Below, one piece after another: positions 11,333 to 24,571 of a DNA stretch of 64,000 bases. Position 1 is the stretch's first letter. Every line of letters begins with the position of its first letter. Made by a program: the position numbers and the translations under genes. This stretch comes from Naematelia aurantialba. Its lineage: Eukaryota > Basidiomycota > Tremellomycetes > Tremellales > Naemateliaceae. The DNA is taken from NCBI GenBank assembly GCA_021527695.1, contig JAKFAO010000007.1, forward strand, positions 682,001-746,000. The letters are read 5' to 3'. The notes under the pieces are model-generated. The model was given only the letters and a program-made list of their open reading frames with translations, was not told where the DNA came from and ran no database searches.

Positions 11333-13819
11333 ATGTCCACCCCGCGCACCCTGTACGACAAGGTGTTTGACGACCATGTCGTCTACTCTGGCGAAGGCGA
11401 CACCCTGCTCTACATCGACCGACATCTCGTGCACGAAGTCACGTCTCCACAGGCCTTTGAGGGCCTGCGCAATGCCGGACGGAAAGTCCGCAGGACGGAC
11501 TGCACACTTGCCACTGTCGATCACAACATCCCGTGAGTTGTTCTGCTACCACCTGACAACGAACAAAGCTGATCAAGATCAATAGCACGGTGCCAAGAAA
11601 AAACTTCAAGAGCATCAACACGTTCATCGGCGAGGCCGACAGCCGGGCTCAATGTATGGCCCTGGAGGAGAATGTCAAGGAATTCGGCCTGACCTACTTT
11701 GGCATGGACGACAAGCGACAAGGTCAGCAGCCGTGTTCGCAGCAGCCTAATTGCTGTGTCGCTGACATCAGCTCAAGGTATCGTCCACATCATCGGCCCT
11801 GAGCAGGGTTTCACTCTTCCTGGTACGACGGTCGTCTGCGGTGACTCGCACACTTCGAGTACGTACCTGTGCGATGGATAGAGTCATGCAGCTGATCGCC
11901 ACAGCACATGGAGCCTTTGGTGCCCTTGCGTTTGGTATCGGTACTTCCGAGGTTGAGCACGTTCTAGCCACTCAATGTCTTCCCCAAGCCAAATCCAAAA
12001 ACATGCGAATTCGCGTCGAGGGCAAGCTTGCCGAGGGCGTCACTTCCAAGGACCTTGTTCTGCACATCATCGGTGTCATCGGTACGGCCGGTGGAACAGG
12101 CGCTGTGATTGAATTTTCCGGCTCGACGATCCGGGCACTCAGTATGGAGGCGCGCATGTCGATCTGCAACATGTCCATCGAAGGCGGTGCACGAGCGGGC
12201 ATGATCGCACCAGACGAGATCACCTTCAAATACCTCAAGGGCCGACCCCTGAGCCCTAGAGATGGGGAGGAATGGGACAAGGCAGAGGCGTACTGGCGAT
12301 CACTCGCGTCCGACGAAGGAGCCAAGTACGATATAGAGGTTGAGATCGAGGCAGAACATATCATCCCGACCGTCACATGGGGTACCAGCCCTCAGGACGT
12401 CCGACCCATTGCGGGTGTCGTTCCCGACCCTGCCGACTTCCCTGAAGCGCAACAAGGCAACGTTAAGCGATCTCTGGAATACATGGGTCTTGTGCCTGGA
12501 ACCCCGATTGAGGAGATCAAGATTGACAAGGCGTTCTTCGGCTCGTGCACCAACGGTCGTATCGAGGACATGCGGTCTGCCGCTCGTGTCATCATCGCTT
12601 CTGAGAAGAACGGGGGTCCATCAAAGGTTGCCGACGGTGTCTACGCCATGATTGTTCCTGGTTCCGGCCTGGTCAAGCAGCAAGCAGAGGCGGAGGGCCT
12701 CGACGTCATCTTCCGCAAGGCCGGCTTTGATTGGCGAGAGGCTGGGTGCTCCATGTGTCTCGGCATGAATCCGGATCAACTGAAACCACAAGAACGATGT
12801 GCATCCACCTCGAACCGAAACTTTGAGGGTCGACAGGGTGCCGGTGGTCGCACGCACTTGATGAGCCCTGCCATGGTCGCTGCTGCTGCCCTCACTGGAC
12901 ACCTTACCGATGTGCGCAAAATCATGGGCAAGCGCATGAGCGAGGACGGCGGTCTCAAGATCACCGAGTACTCGGATTACCTCACCCCCGTCACCGTCTC
13001 CGCACCACCACTGGAGGCAACCGAGCAGACTCCTTCGGGTCCTACGCCGGTGCAGGCTGCTGCCGCGGCGTCGGCTGGTCTGCCCAAGTTCAATATCGTG
13101 CGAGGTATTGCTGCGCCGATGTGGGAGGCCAACATCGATACCGACAAGATCATTCCTAAACAGTTCCTCAAGACCCTGCTGAGAACTGGTCTCGGTTCCG
13201 CTCTCTTCTGGCCGGCACGTTACGACGTCAAGACTGGCCAGGAGATTCCAGAGTTTGTGCTGAACCGGGAACCGTTCAAGCATGCGAGTCTCCTGGTGTG
13301 CACTGGACCCAACTTTGGTTGTGGATCATCGCGAGAACATGCCCCATGGGCGCTGAATGACTTCGGGATCCGATGTGTCATGGCGCCCAGCTTTGGTGAC
13401 ATCTTCAAGAACAAGTGAGTCGTCTCTCTGCCGTTGCAATAGCCAAGAGACTAATGCCTTGTAGCTGCTTTAAAAACGGCATGCTTCCTCTTGAACTTCC
13501 CCAATCCGACCTTGAAAACCTGTACAAAGACGCCGAAGCTGGACTCGAGCTCGCGGTCGATCTGGAGAACGAGCAGGTTGTGCGACCCAACGGCCAGCCG
13601 CCAGTGCCATTCAAGATCGACCCGTTCCGCCGCCACTGCCTCCTGAACGGTCTGGACGACATTGGCCTTACCCTCCAACACCGCGAACTGATTGAGAAGT
13701 TTGAGGAGAAACGCACGGCGGTATGGCCATGGCTGGATGGCGTGGGCTACGCAAAGAAGGGACAGAAGGTGGTTGCCGTTCCCGTCGGCGGGCAGGCCAA
13801 GAAGAAGATGGAGTGGTGA
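11333..13819 (+). CDS. LEU1: 3-isopropylmalate dehydratase (isopropylmalate isomerase)
   Basis: The enzyme converts 2-isopropylmalate to 3-isopropylmalate in leucine synthesis and carries a 4Fe-4S cluster. It is the fungal single-chain form, with the large-subunit (LeuC) domain fused to the small-subunit swivel (LeuD) domain, about 760 residues in all. The start at 11333 gives [17 protein letters not shown]. Motifs in order are [51 protein letters not shown] (first cluster Cys), CSMCLGMN (other two cluster Cys), and the swivel-domain blocks [14 protein letters not shown] and [11 protein letters not shown]. Four introns were placed (11533-11585, one ending near 11775, one near 11860-11905, and 13417-13464), all of which restore the frame. 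A linker rich in Pro and Ala (about 12985-13080) joins the two domains. The gene appears complete and conventional. Confidence 0.97.
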
Positions 13820-14094
13820 GCGGGTAGCTCGTCACTATAGGCGGGGGAGAGCTTGGCGAAAGCCCGATGTGGTGGGGGTCAAAAAGCTGCACAACACGCA
13901 GCATGGTGGTGTTGTAATAGTATCTAATGCTACGCATGCACTTACGGTGACAAGTCCAAACTCCTTCGGGGATGCGGTATGCACGGTCATTCCGGTGATG
14001 AAACATGGCGACTGCGTTTCAACGCTCAGACCCATCATCCTTGACAGTTGCTTGCGTTCAACCTCTAACGTTGACATTCTCGAGCCTGTCCGTC

Positions 14095-16899
14095 ATGGCA
14101 AAGTCAAAGATGAACGGTGATGGATCAACGGGACCGACTGTAGCTATCATAGGGGCCGGGTGAGCGTCGTCCACTTGTGTTTCTTGTGCTGGTTCTGACG
14201 AGCGCAGTATCAGTGGCCTGTGCGTCGCTTTGGCGCTCAAGCGGCGCGGATTCCATGACTTCCAAGTGGGTTTACGTCCTCGCCCAGCCTGAGACGAGGT
14301 CTCTTTCACAATTTCGCAATCCGAGACGCACGAGAACATGGTAGCTGCAGCTCACGTCGTAGATCTACGAGAAGAGCGATGGGGTTGGCGGTGAGTCCTT
14401 TCCCCGAACAGCTCTGATTCAACCACAAAACTTCCGCTGCTGTACTCGTATCCCCAGCTGATGCATGCTGGATTCTTAGGGACGTGGTACTACAATGCCT
14501 ATCCGTGAGACCTGCCAGCCTGTTGCAAAGAGAGTACTGACACACGCGTGTCAGCGGCTGTCGATGCGAGTGAGTCGGCCGCAAGCCATGCGTTCAGTGG
14601 GCGATCGGTGCGCTGCTGATCCTCCTCTTTCAACAACAGCGTCGGAGTCGTACAGTACTCTCATTCCCGACATCCCAAGTGGGATTGGACAGAGTCGCAT
14701 CCTCCCCGAGCAGAACTCGCAGCCTGTGAGCCCTTTCGCCACTCATCCCCTCTGCTTGTACAGTACAATGCCTGCGCGAATCTGTCGCGACATAATGGTG
14801 TATTACCTCGACTTTTGTCAGGCCTCTCGCCGCTCATATCGCCTTGACGCATGTAGCTGACCGGTCGACAGACTGGCAGGATCTCGCAAAGACCGAAAAC
14901 CTGCTCCCGCACATTCATCTTCAGCATGAGATGGTGTCCGCAAAGTGGAACATTGAGCGGAAGAGATACGATGTCCTCCTCTCTTGTCCGTCCGGAGAAG
15001 AGCAGGTATCGAGCCAATACCTCGTCACTGCCGGCGGCCCTTTTTCCGTCCCTGCTATACCTGATATCCCGGGGCTCGAGAGCTTTTCCGGTCCGGTGAT
15101 TCACACGTTCCGATGGCCGAAAGACCTAACTGTCGAGCGACTCAAGGGGAAGACGGTGGCCGTGGTCGGCAATGCGTGCAGCGGGTGCGTTGCCGATGCC
15201 CATCCCGGCCCGTCTCGATTACTGACCAAGTGCCACGGGCGTTCAACCTGACGAACGACGTAGGACGCAGCTCGTGGCCGAATTGGCCAGAGCAGGCGAT
15301 ATCAACGTCGTGGCCATTGCGCGCTCTCACCAGTGGCTCATCCCATATGGCGACTTTACCCAGCCGCGTACCGACGTGTTCTCGCCACTTGAGCGCCGAC
15401 TCCACTCGGTGCCCATGCTTCTCTGGCTGAGAAGGGTGAGGGACTACATCAAGAATGACATGAACATCATGTGGTTCTTCGCCAACAATGTTCGGGCGAG
15501 GAAGGGAGTTGAACAGGTGTGCTCGCGCCCTTCGCTTCAGTGTCAGCAGAGTTGACCATGTTCCAGCAACTCACGCAGTGGATGAAGGCAATGGCACCCC
15601 CCGAGCTCAAGGAGCATATTGTGCCGCCGTTTGGTAAGCTACCGTCGAGTGGGGTCCCGGAAACCCTAGCTGACGCTACAAGGCTTTGGCGCAAAGCGTA
15701 TCATCTTCGACGGGTATGTGGTGTCCCATCGGTCCTCCCACAATCGTAATTACGAGTGTGTTTACGAGTGTCTCAGGGGATATCTGAAGGGGTTGAATCA
15801 GCCCCAAGTCACACCGGTATGGGACACTGTCGTAGGACTCACCTCCGACTCGGTCGTCACCGCTTCCGGTCAGTCGCGACGCCAGGTTTGACTGCGACGC
15901 TGACGCAGACACCAGGCAAGTCGTTTCAGGCGGACTATGTCGTCTTTGCAACAGGGTTTGACGTTGTGCGTCTTCGTTTCCCGTTCCCGTTCCCGTTCCC
16001 GTTCCCATTTCTTCAGCCCCCGAGTCCAGTCGTCTAACACGAAGGGTTCTAGGGTTACTTCCCCAATATCACTGGGCGAGTGGCGAGAACAGCCGACACA
16101 AAGCCGGACCGCCGCGAACAACTCCGATTCTACCATACGGTGAGATCATCTTGCTCAGGGCTGGCTCCAGAAGCGTAGCCTGACATAGTTTGAAGATGGC
16201 GCTCGCCGGGTTCCCTAACTTCTTCACCATGCTTGGCGGCAACGCCAATCCGTCTCACGGTACGTTATCCCATCTCTACATGTCGTGGTTGCCAGCGCTT
16301 AAACGTGAATTTACAGCGAGCCAGCTGTTCATCATCGAGACTTCGGCCGAGTACATTGCGACGGCGCTCGTGGAGACTCACAGAGCGGGAATCGACGTGT
16401 TCGAGGTGAAGCAGTCCGCTCTGGACAAGTACAACGCGTGGGTTCCTCCAGCCCCATTCTCCTCAGTCGGGTGTGGCGTGGTGTCCAGTCTGACGCGGAA
16501 AACGACCACAGCTGGCTCGACCGACGACTGGACAAGATGGTCTGGAACCAGGCTAGGTCATACTACCGTGCCGAGGGTGGCCACGGCCGGGTCTTTGTGA
16601 GTCGCCTCGTCTGTTCCAATGTTCCCATTTCACTGTCTACACGGCTACCATCCCTATTTCCCTTTGCGTAACCTAGCGTCAGATCGGATGGCACAGCATG
16701 TGAGAGACGGGCTCTCGCTGATACGCCGTAGACTACCTGGCCGGCATCGTTGACTCTGTTCTGGTGGCAAAACCGCCACCCAGTGTGGAACGACTACGTC
16801 GGCGCCGAGCCGCTGGTCAAGGCGCAGCGAGCCCGGCGCCTCGCCCTGGCCGGCGGCGTGGTCGGCATCCTGGCGGGTCTGTGGTACTGCCTCGTTTGA
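14095..16899 (+). CDS. Baeyer-Villiger-type flavin monooxygenase, tail-anchored
   Basis: This FAD/NADPH monooxygenase inserts one oxygen into ketones or other carbonyls; its substrate cannot be read from sequence. The N-terminus spliced from 14095 gives TVAIIGAGISGLCVALAL (FAD Rossmann motif). Next come GVGGTWYYNAYPGCRC and HPKWDWTES. The class fingerprint follows at about 15085-15120: FSGPVIHTFRWPKD fits FxGxxxHxxxWP exactly. A second nucleotide-binding motif, VVGNACSGTQLV, lies across an intron at about 15190-15264. The C-terminus (LALAGGVVGILAGLWYCLV, stop at 16897-16899) is a hydrophobic helix ending at the stop, as in tail-anchored ER or outer-membrane proteins. Ten or more short introns break it up. 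One (about 15966-16050) carries a TTCCCG hexamer repeat. The neighbouring LEU1 runs in the same direction, 275 bp away, with no evident functional link. Confidence 0.87.
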
Positions 16900-17229
16900 C
16901 CGTGCACGCTCCCGAGTCCAGATTGCCTAACTGGCCGACTTGCTGCGGATCGTACATGTAGACGGAAACTGGAAACCTTGAATCATGACCAAATGCAAGA
17001 TAGAACGATACGGAGCACACATGGTTACATGCATCTGTCTATACCTGGGCCATAAGCCATGAGCCGATATGCGATGTATTCCATGCGATATGAACATCAA
17101 TTACAAAGAGTCGTAAGCGTACAGTGAATAAGCTGAAATGTCCCTTGCCAGGCCATCATGGCTCGAAAGATACCCCCTCCAGCTCAGACTACAACCACAC
17201 ACAGCTTGTCACTCGAAGCGGCTCGTGAG
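16900..17229. other. Convergent 3' region, monooxygenase/kinesin-8
   Basis: The 330-bp spacer is slightly AT-richer than the genes on either side. It would hold both terminators. No gene is seen. Confidence 0.5.
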
Positions 17230-20200
17230 CTACCGCCACGCAGCCTTGGAAGCATCCCCTGCACCCGCCAGTCCTATCTGGCTCAACATACCAAACCGCG
17301 ATATGCTCGGTCTCGAACTCAGACCCGGCAGTCCAGGTACTGCTCCTCCTGCCCCTGCTCCTCCAAATGTACCCGGGGCACCCGAGACGCTCGGGAGCGC
17401 AGGTCCCCTGATACCCGACGTAGCCCCACCAGCTGACAAGGCCGACGCCGACGCTGACGCCGACGATGGCGCTGACGCGGAGACCGCTGCGCCAGCGAGG
17501 TTGCTGAGAGATGGTCTCGGTGCCAGGGAGGCTCTTGGGCCCACTGGGTTCGATGAAGCGTTGAGGCCCATGATGCTCGCTCGACGATTGAGTGAGCTCG
17601 CGGTAGGCTCCATCAGTCGCCGTGCGCCACTCGATAGCGCGGATGTACTTGACCCCGAAGAGGGCAGGCCGGAGACGTTGCCGTTCCTGCTGGCCATCCC
17701 CATCCCCATACTCATGGACATGGACATGGACATGGACGGGTCTCCTGTCGCAGAATACGGTGCAGCGCTCGTCCGCGAGTGGCGCCTTTCGTTCCTTGCC
17801 GGCCCGATACTGGATACTCGTCGGGATGCGCCGAGCGTGCTCTGTCTACCTGAGGTGTTGGCACGTGCAGCGGATGTGAGGGTGGGTTTGTACAGGCTCG
17901 AGGTATTGCTTTTGGGCGATGAAGATGAGCCAACTGCCGCTGCGGGTACATGATGTCGCTCGGTCAGGGGCCCTCGAGCTCCGCGGACAGGCGGTCCCAT
18001 AAGACTGAACGAGCGTGTGGCAGGGGCGCTCTCGTCTGACGACTGACTCTCTGGCTCTTCGTCGAGTGATGCCAAGTTGCCGAGTTTTCCCAGGAGCATC
18101 CGGTTCTTCTTCCATTCAGGTATAGGCGGAGCGATGGTCGGAGGTACAGAAGACGACGATGTACTGCTGGTCGAGGCTACAAACGGAGAAAGGGCAGACG
18201 CTGGACGCATATCGGCGTCGCTCTTGTCTGACTCGACCTCCTCCCATGCATCTTCTCCGGTCTCCGGCGACTGCGTCGTATCGCCTCCTGATTGGCTAGG
18301 GGTGAGGCTCTTTCGCGTGGCAAGATCGCCTTCGCCCTCCTCGTCTCGCCAGCGAATACTTCCCTTCTTGATTGCCGAAGGTTTCGAGACGATCGTGGAC
18401 CGCTGAACGGGCTTGCGGGGAGATGCAAAGCGAGCGCCTCGGTGAGGAGATGCAGGTGCTCGTGGTGCAACTTGCAGGCGCCGGATGGCAGGAGACGGTT
18501 TCACAGCCAAAGCAGGCTTTGAGACGGAGCTGTCCCCTGGATGGGCGGATGGTCGGCGAGCAGGAGCCAGGCGAGAAGTCGCGGGACGAGTGGAGTGGGA
18601 AATGGATGAATCGCCAGGAGAAGCGGTCGGCCGGCGTCGTGGTAAACCGCTTGGACTGCTCTTAGCGGGAGGATGCTGTTCAAATTGCGAGACTGGAGGA
18701 AGGGGTATCGAGGCTGGCGAGAGCGATCCGCCGAACAACGACTGTAACGCTGCTTCGCTCGACGAGGCCAACTGCTGCAAGCGGTCGCTAATCTCACGCA
18801 CACCTGACTGCTCTCCAAATGTTGGCAGAGCCTCATTGAGGCCGGCGGTCTCCGCCTGCAAAGTCCTCGCAAATCGAAAGAGCGTGCTCGCGGCTTTCGC
18901 AAACAAGTCCGCCTGCTGTTGCACACTCTCGCGATAGCCTTTTTCTCTGGCCGCCGCGATTCTAGCCGCAACTTCTTGACGCTGAATGTTGATGCACTGA
19001 TGCACATATTCCAGATCGAGCTCTGTCAGTGCGTCGTTAAACTTGCGTTTCTCCAGAGCACTGAAGCGCGCATCGACTGCGACCTTTTTGGACGATTCCC
19101 GCTGAATTGTAACCTGGACATCGGGATTCCCTCTGAACGCGTCTCGTTGCTGGTGGAACAGGTCCTCTAGGAAGGCCTTTTCTGCGCGTCGTTCCTCTAA
19201 TGTACGACCGAGCACATCATTGTCGACTTCGTCAAGACGCCTCTTGAGACTGGACATGCGGAGCTCAGCACCGTCCCATAACGAGCGTTGCGTTGCTCCC
19301 TCGAGCATTAGGGATACCAAGGGGTCGACATCGGTTCTTAGGGCTTTCAATGCGGTGTCTGCCTCTGCCATGACTGCCTTGCGTCTTTGCTCCGCCTGCT
19401 GGATTTCGCTCTTGACATCTGCTGCCAGCTTCCCCTCCAGTTCCTGGTTCCGGGTTGTGAGAGATTGTATCGTCTGCAGGTACTGCCCGACGTTGAGCTC
19501 GAAGCCGCCAGTGTTTCGCGTGATCTTTGTGGACACATTCTTGGCCTTGTCCGCCCAAACTAGAGTATTGTGTGTGTCCTCGATGTCCTTGGAACTCGGC
19601 GATACGCAGACAATCATGACTGTCCGGCAATTTCCGCCGAGAGAGAATTTGAGCATCCGCGTAAGCTTGCTATTCCTGTACGGCACATGCTGCGGCACAC
19701 CGCGAACCGGTCTGGCGCACAGAGCAGATATACAGCTGGACAGAGCAAGGAGAGATTTGTTGATGTTGGCGCCCTCTTTCATACGCGCGCCCATATTGCG
19801 AGTGGCAGAGGCTCGTTCACTTCCGGCGAGATCGATGATGGACAGGGTGGCAGAGGAAGTGCATTGCCGGACGACGGCCGACGCCAAATCAACGGTATGA
19901 CCCTTCGAATTGCGACCGACACTGATTTGGAGGACAGCATGAGAGCGTGACGACTCTGAATTGCTCGCGGTGAAGGATGTGCTTCGCCGCTGATTCCCAA
20001 GAAGCACCATCTCCATGACTTCTTCCACCGATTGAGGGCGTTTGAGCGTCACGCGATCGAGAGTAACACGCTCCTTTTCGTTCTCCAGCAGCTTGAGACC
20101 GCCTCTGGGGAAAGCAGGAAAGTTGTCGCTGAGCAAGTCGCGGATGAGCTCGTTGTAAATCTCGACCATGGAGAGCTCTATATACGTGTCGTACTCGTCC

Positions 20201-20923
20201 TTGGACTGTTCAATCTTCTCGAACAATTCCCGCATGATTCGGATCGTGATACCAGGGTCGGTCTCGGTGCCGCTGATCGTGTGTGTCTTCCCGCACCCCG
20301 TCGCCTGCGCATCTTAGTACGGACTTAACATTCACCGCCATCATCCCATCAGGACTCACACCATACGCAAAGACTGTGGCATTGTAGCCGTCTAGAACAC
20401 CGTCCAACAGAGGCTTGGCCGTCCTCTCAAAGACCGTCTCCTGGCTCGCGTTCATTGGAAACACTTGGTCAAAGATGTACCTTTACGAGATTAGCGGCCC
20501 GGATTGGCAGAAGATGCCATCCCACATACCGACGGTCTTTGTACCGCTTTGCTCCTGGTTGACCTCGTTTCGTCTCGGCATTCGGCTCAGGGGTATCGAA
20601 ATGAAGTGCTCGATCGTCCACGACATCTGAGGAAGGAGAGAGAAGACCAGATTAGCTTGAGGTGATCAGATGACCTTGGTGAGCTGGGACTCACCGACGA
20701 CTTCTCGCAGCGATCCGTTGGGCACGGGTTTCCGTGGAGAGACAGCAAAGTTCCCATCGCCCAAAAAGACAGCATCATTACCGCGTTGAGTGATATAGGG
20801 AAGCTCCTTCTCCTGATGCCAAGGCCGAACACGCACTGAATGCGTGAGTCACGAGCCGCTCACACTACTTGAGAGGTGGGACTTTGCAGACTCACCACAT
20901 ATTTGGATGGCATTGGCATCCAT
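17230..20923 (-). CDS. Kinesin-8 family motor protein (Kip3/Klp5-like)
   Basis: This motor class walks to microtubule plus ends and promotes their shortening, acting in spindle length control and nuclear positioning. The start at 20923 gives MDANAIQIC, and a short intron leads to VRVRPWHQEKELPYI. Next are YIFDQVFP, GYNATVFAYG and, after another intron, the P-loop ATGCGKTHT. The main exon (down from about 20310) carries SESSRSHAVLQI, DLAGSERASAT, the class-typical HVPYRNSKLTRMLKFSLGGN and NTLVWADKAKNVSTKI, then coiled coil, then a long Ser/Pro/Ala-rich basic tail. The total is about 1,140 residues. The tail contains simple-sequence tracts: alternating Met-Ser and Met-Gly from a CATGTC-type hexamer near 17715-17745, and Ala-Ser runs near 17430-17470. 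The stop is at 17230. Confidence 0.92.
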
Positions 20924-21375
20924 GCTGGTTGCTAAGGCTTGAAAGAGGAAAAGGAGTGAAGTTCACGCGACGATTCGGACCAATGTGTTTGTTTCTTGTC
21001 TTTCCCTTCTTGGCGAAATGCGATTTCGTCCAGTTGGTCCCTAGTCACCCTTGCAGACCAAGCAGCACTGATCCGCCACCTCCCGGTCGGACGAGATCAG
21101 CAAGCAGCCTACGATATCGTGTTGACAGAGTAACCAACCAGACCAAGTTTATAGGATAGTCGAATGTTGTTGTCGCCAACGGTCAGCCTGGAAAATCATG
21201 CGCGTGCAATTCCAACGGGTGTTATTTTCGAGTCATTTTGGTGATTTTATCCCAATCTTTCATACGGTAAGAGGTGAATATCATCGCTCTTCGATACAAA
21301 CAATCTAGTCTATACATCCAACATCATCGATGCGTGACTTCCGTCATCCACGTCGTCCAGGCGGCCTAGACGAGC
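20924..21375. other. Kinesin-8 promoter and RMND1-like 3' region
   Basis: This spacer of about 450 bp separates two same-direction (-) genes. It is locally AT-richer around 21190-21310. No gene or structured element was recognised. Confidence 0.45.
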
Positions 21376-23112
21376 CTATACTAGACGTTGCGAGTCTAAG
21401 CGGGCTGATTCCAGATATCCCAGGGTCGTGTCGTCATGTGGAGAAAGGACGGCAGTGACATTGCTCTCAGCGTCATGTGTGAGCGATTCGTCTAGGCTCG
21501 AACGCAGCTCGGCTTCGGAGGGCAGACCTAGAATCAGACGAGCGTAGTTTATGAAAGGCGCTGCAAGCTTGTGACCGAGCTCCGGGCCCTCTCGGATCAA
21601 TACCTGAATGACGAATCAGCATTGCGACGCGCTGATCCGATTCAAGCTCACGATGACAACTTCCACAGCGATGAGGGCGATAATGATCAGCTCCATTCGA
21701 TGTGCGCTTGCCTGCAACCATCAGCAAGGAGGTCAATGATCAAATGCCAGCTGACTTCTGTGAGCAGGGCGCGGAGAGTCGAGTGGATCTCCTGAGCGTA
21801 ATCAATCTTTCTGTTGAACGTCTCGATCCGCTCCTTGATCTCAAACTCGGTGGCGATAGAGTCAAAGTAGGCTGGGGAGCATCAGCATGAGCATCAGGAA
21901 CCTTCGCATCAACTGACTCTCAAGTTCAGGCTCAGACCAGTAAAACTATTCTTGATGAGCAGGTGGCGTGGCCAGCAGAATACAGAACGACATACCTCTG
22001 GAGTCTCCTCCAACCCTCCTCCGCTTGTATTCACCGCCATACGTAGAGTCATCAATTGGCCGATTTTCCTGATCACTTCTTTGCGGCCCAGGGGCTGTTG
22101 ACCCGACTTCTCGAGGACACGAGGAAGGACTGCAACTGAAGCTATGTGACGATCGAGTCGTTCTTCAAGGACGGACAGGGAAGAGGAGCGGGACAGTGAC
22201 AGTGAGAGAGTATATCGGGCCAAAAGGGAAGCAAGGCCAGGTGAAGAAGGATGGAAAGTCGCCAGCTCAGGAGGAGCGCCTAGCAAAATCAAGTTGCCGA
22301 GGATATGGGTTTTGCTTGTGCCTATGTCAGTGGCGAAAGAGAGGGCGACGGCATCGGGGCACGACTCACGCGGTGGGATCCACGACGAAATCCATTTCTT
22401 CCACTTCGTACTCTCCTACGCCAAGTTTATCCAGCTCCACATTTGCACTTTTAGAGCGGATGACATCCCTCAAGAATGCCCTACCTTCCTCCTCGGATAG
22501 ACCCCAGGTCACGAAACTTCCCGAGTGGAAGACCCAGATCTCTCCTCTTTCACCATAATGGAACCCCCCGTACGCCTCCTCTTCGCCATCCTCTCCTTCG
22601 TCCACTATGGCAGTGGTCGGTCTGATATCTTTCCCTCTCACTAGACGCTCTGCGCCGCCTCGCCCTTTCCACGGCCCAATCACCAGTGCACGCTCGCGAT
22701 CACCTTCAGGCACTTCTTCCCATCTCACTCCAAGCTTGCGCAGCACGACCGCGAGCGAGGCCAGGTCATACCGTTCGGCAGTGGTATGTGCTATACACTG
22801 CAAGACGGGACCTCGGGTGGAAGATGGAGCATTTCGGAGAGGTTGAGACGCAGCTTCGAGGCGCCGTTTAGGTGGTTTGTGCGGTGGTGTTGACTTGCGT
22901 GGCGTACTTCTAGCATTAATTTGCCGGGGTGCGCTGGCGATAGTTTGTTTCGGCACAGGTTCCGAGCGACGGGCGCAGGATGAGGAGAAGAGCGAAGTCG
23001 AGTATCGAGGGATGGTAGGACGAGGGACCATAAACGGAGTCGGTCGAAGGCAACGTGCACAGATCGGCTGCTGATTGGCATGACTGATCGCTCGGACAGC
23101 TTTGGGCAGCAT
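21376..23112 (-). CDS. RMND1/DUF155 family mitochondrial protein
   Basis: This is a homologue of the RMND1/Rmd1/Sif2 family (DUF155), whose human member is a mitochondrial inner-membrane protein needed for mitochondrial translation. The start at 23112 gives MLPKAVRAISHANQ, followed by Arg/Ser-rich sequence, a plausible mitochondrial presequence. Domain blocks are CIAHTTAERYDLASL, GEIWVFHSGSFVTWGLSEEE (the family core), NHILGNLILLG, a run of helices containing RKIGQLMTLRMAVN, IDYAQEIHSTLRALL, and the C-terminal transmembrane block AHRMELIIIALIAVEVVI. The last exon ends at 21376. At least five introns were used. Its start region is divergent from PEX11 with only 255 bp between the start codons, so the two genes may share a promoter. 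Confidence 0.87.
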
Positions 23113-23367
23113 CTTGCTTGCTGGGTCTCACGGCACTCGTCGACGACACCAGACACCAAGAAGGTGAGGATAGATGATAAGCCAAAAGAAAGCTGCAAAA
23201 AGGGGGACCGATCAAATAACTGTTGCTGTCCTCCTTCCCCGGTTATCGATTGGACCGGATTCTTTCCTCTCAACCCTCAAGCACATATCCTGTCGAAGCT
23301 CAAACAATTCATTCTACACCACCAGTGACTTCTTCTTCGCTTTGCTGTGGGAAGTGTGGAAGCCACA

Positions 23368-24571
23368 ATGTCCAACCTTGCTGCGAGTCTCATCCTCCAT
23401 CCCAAACTCTCGCAGACCCTTGCTGTCCTCGCGACGACAATAGGACGAGACAAGGTCAGTCAATCGGACCCAAACATGTCAAGATGCAGGCTGGAAGCTT
23501 TACCTGGAATCGCTGACAAAAGCTCCTGTTCAGGTCTATCGACTCATCCAGTATCTTGCAAGATTCATCGCGTGGTCGGCCCTCCGCCGAGGGGCGGTTG
23601 AGAGCGCTGACCGATGGAATGGGCTCAAAAACGGCTTAGCAAATGGCAGAAAGAGTCAGTATCTCCTCATACCTAGCTCTTTGAGTGCCGAGAAGATAGA
23701 TGGGAGGGTATTGCCGCTGATACTCTGTATAGTCATGCGTATCTTTCGCCCGGCGGAGTTCTTACAAGCAGCTGTCAAGCTGTCCGCCCGGCCCATGTAT
23801 GTCGGGAGACTTCGAGTCGCCCGAGGACAGAGCGCTGATGATGGCCAGCACGAACTTGAATGGACCGGGCCAGCTTGCCCACGTCGCCCAGATTGGCAGA
23901 CAGCTGGGCTACGCCGGATTCCTGACCACTGACACCATGGTATGGCTCGGCTCGATCCGCTTCTTGCGATACGACAAAGAGTAAGCTGCCCCGACCATAA
24001 CATCTCATTTGGAGTCTACGCCTCGTCATCGTGATCAAAGGATACGAGGTGATCTGACCGACGTAGGAAACTCACTCAAATCCAAAACCTATCGATGAAG
24101 TTCTGGCTCACAGGCATCGTCCTCTCCCTCGTCTCGTCGTCTGCATCGCTCGTCAAGCTGCGTGCCGACTCGCGGCGATTTGCACTGTCGCTCGAGATGT
24201 CTCGGCGAGAAGAGAAAACTCCCGAGGATAGGGTACGGGAGGAAGAAGCGCGTCGCGAGAAGGGTCGGGGCCTCTTGGCGTTTGTCCCTCATTCACACAA
24301 CCTACGCCTGTGTGGCTGATGAGGGTGTTGCGTAGGCAAAGGCAGCAGCTGCTGTCGCAGCTCATTATGGATTCGCTAGATATCTGGATTCCGGCTACGA
24401 ATCTCGGCTACGCCCATCTCAACGAGGGAATGCTCGGCCTCATCGGGTGAGTCTGGAAGAGCGGGAAGATGCGGTGAACACTGACGGCCGAGCAGTGCGA
24501 CTACATCGTACATGGGTCTACAGACGCAGTGGGCTAAACACAGTGCGGCGGGTGCGAGAAAGTCAGTATAG
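23368..24571 (+). CDS. PEX11: Peroxisomal membrane protein PEX11
   Basis: PEX11 tubulates peroxisome membranes and drives their proliferation. The start at 23368 gives MSNLAASLILHPKLSQTL. An intron joins TTIGRDK to VYRLIQYLARFIAWSAL, the family's N-terminal amphipathic signature. Later exons give MRIFRPAEFLQAAVKLSARP, GFLTTDTMVWLGSIRFL, KFWLTGIVLSLVSSSASLVK (membrane segment), a charged linker, and a C-terminal helix block LDIWIPATNLGYAHLNEG ending with QWAKHSAAGARKSV. The last exon follows an intron at about 24449-24496. The length of roughly 260 residues is normal for the family. The last helices and a basic C-terminus match the membrane-anchoring end. Confidence 0.92.
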
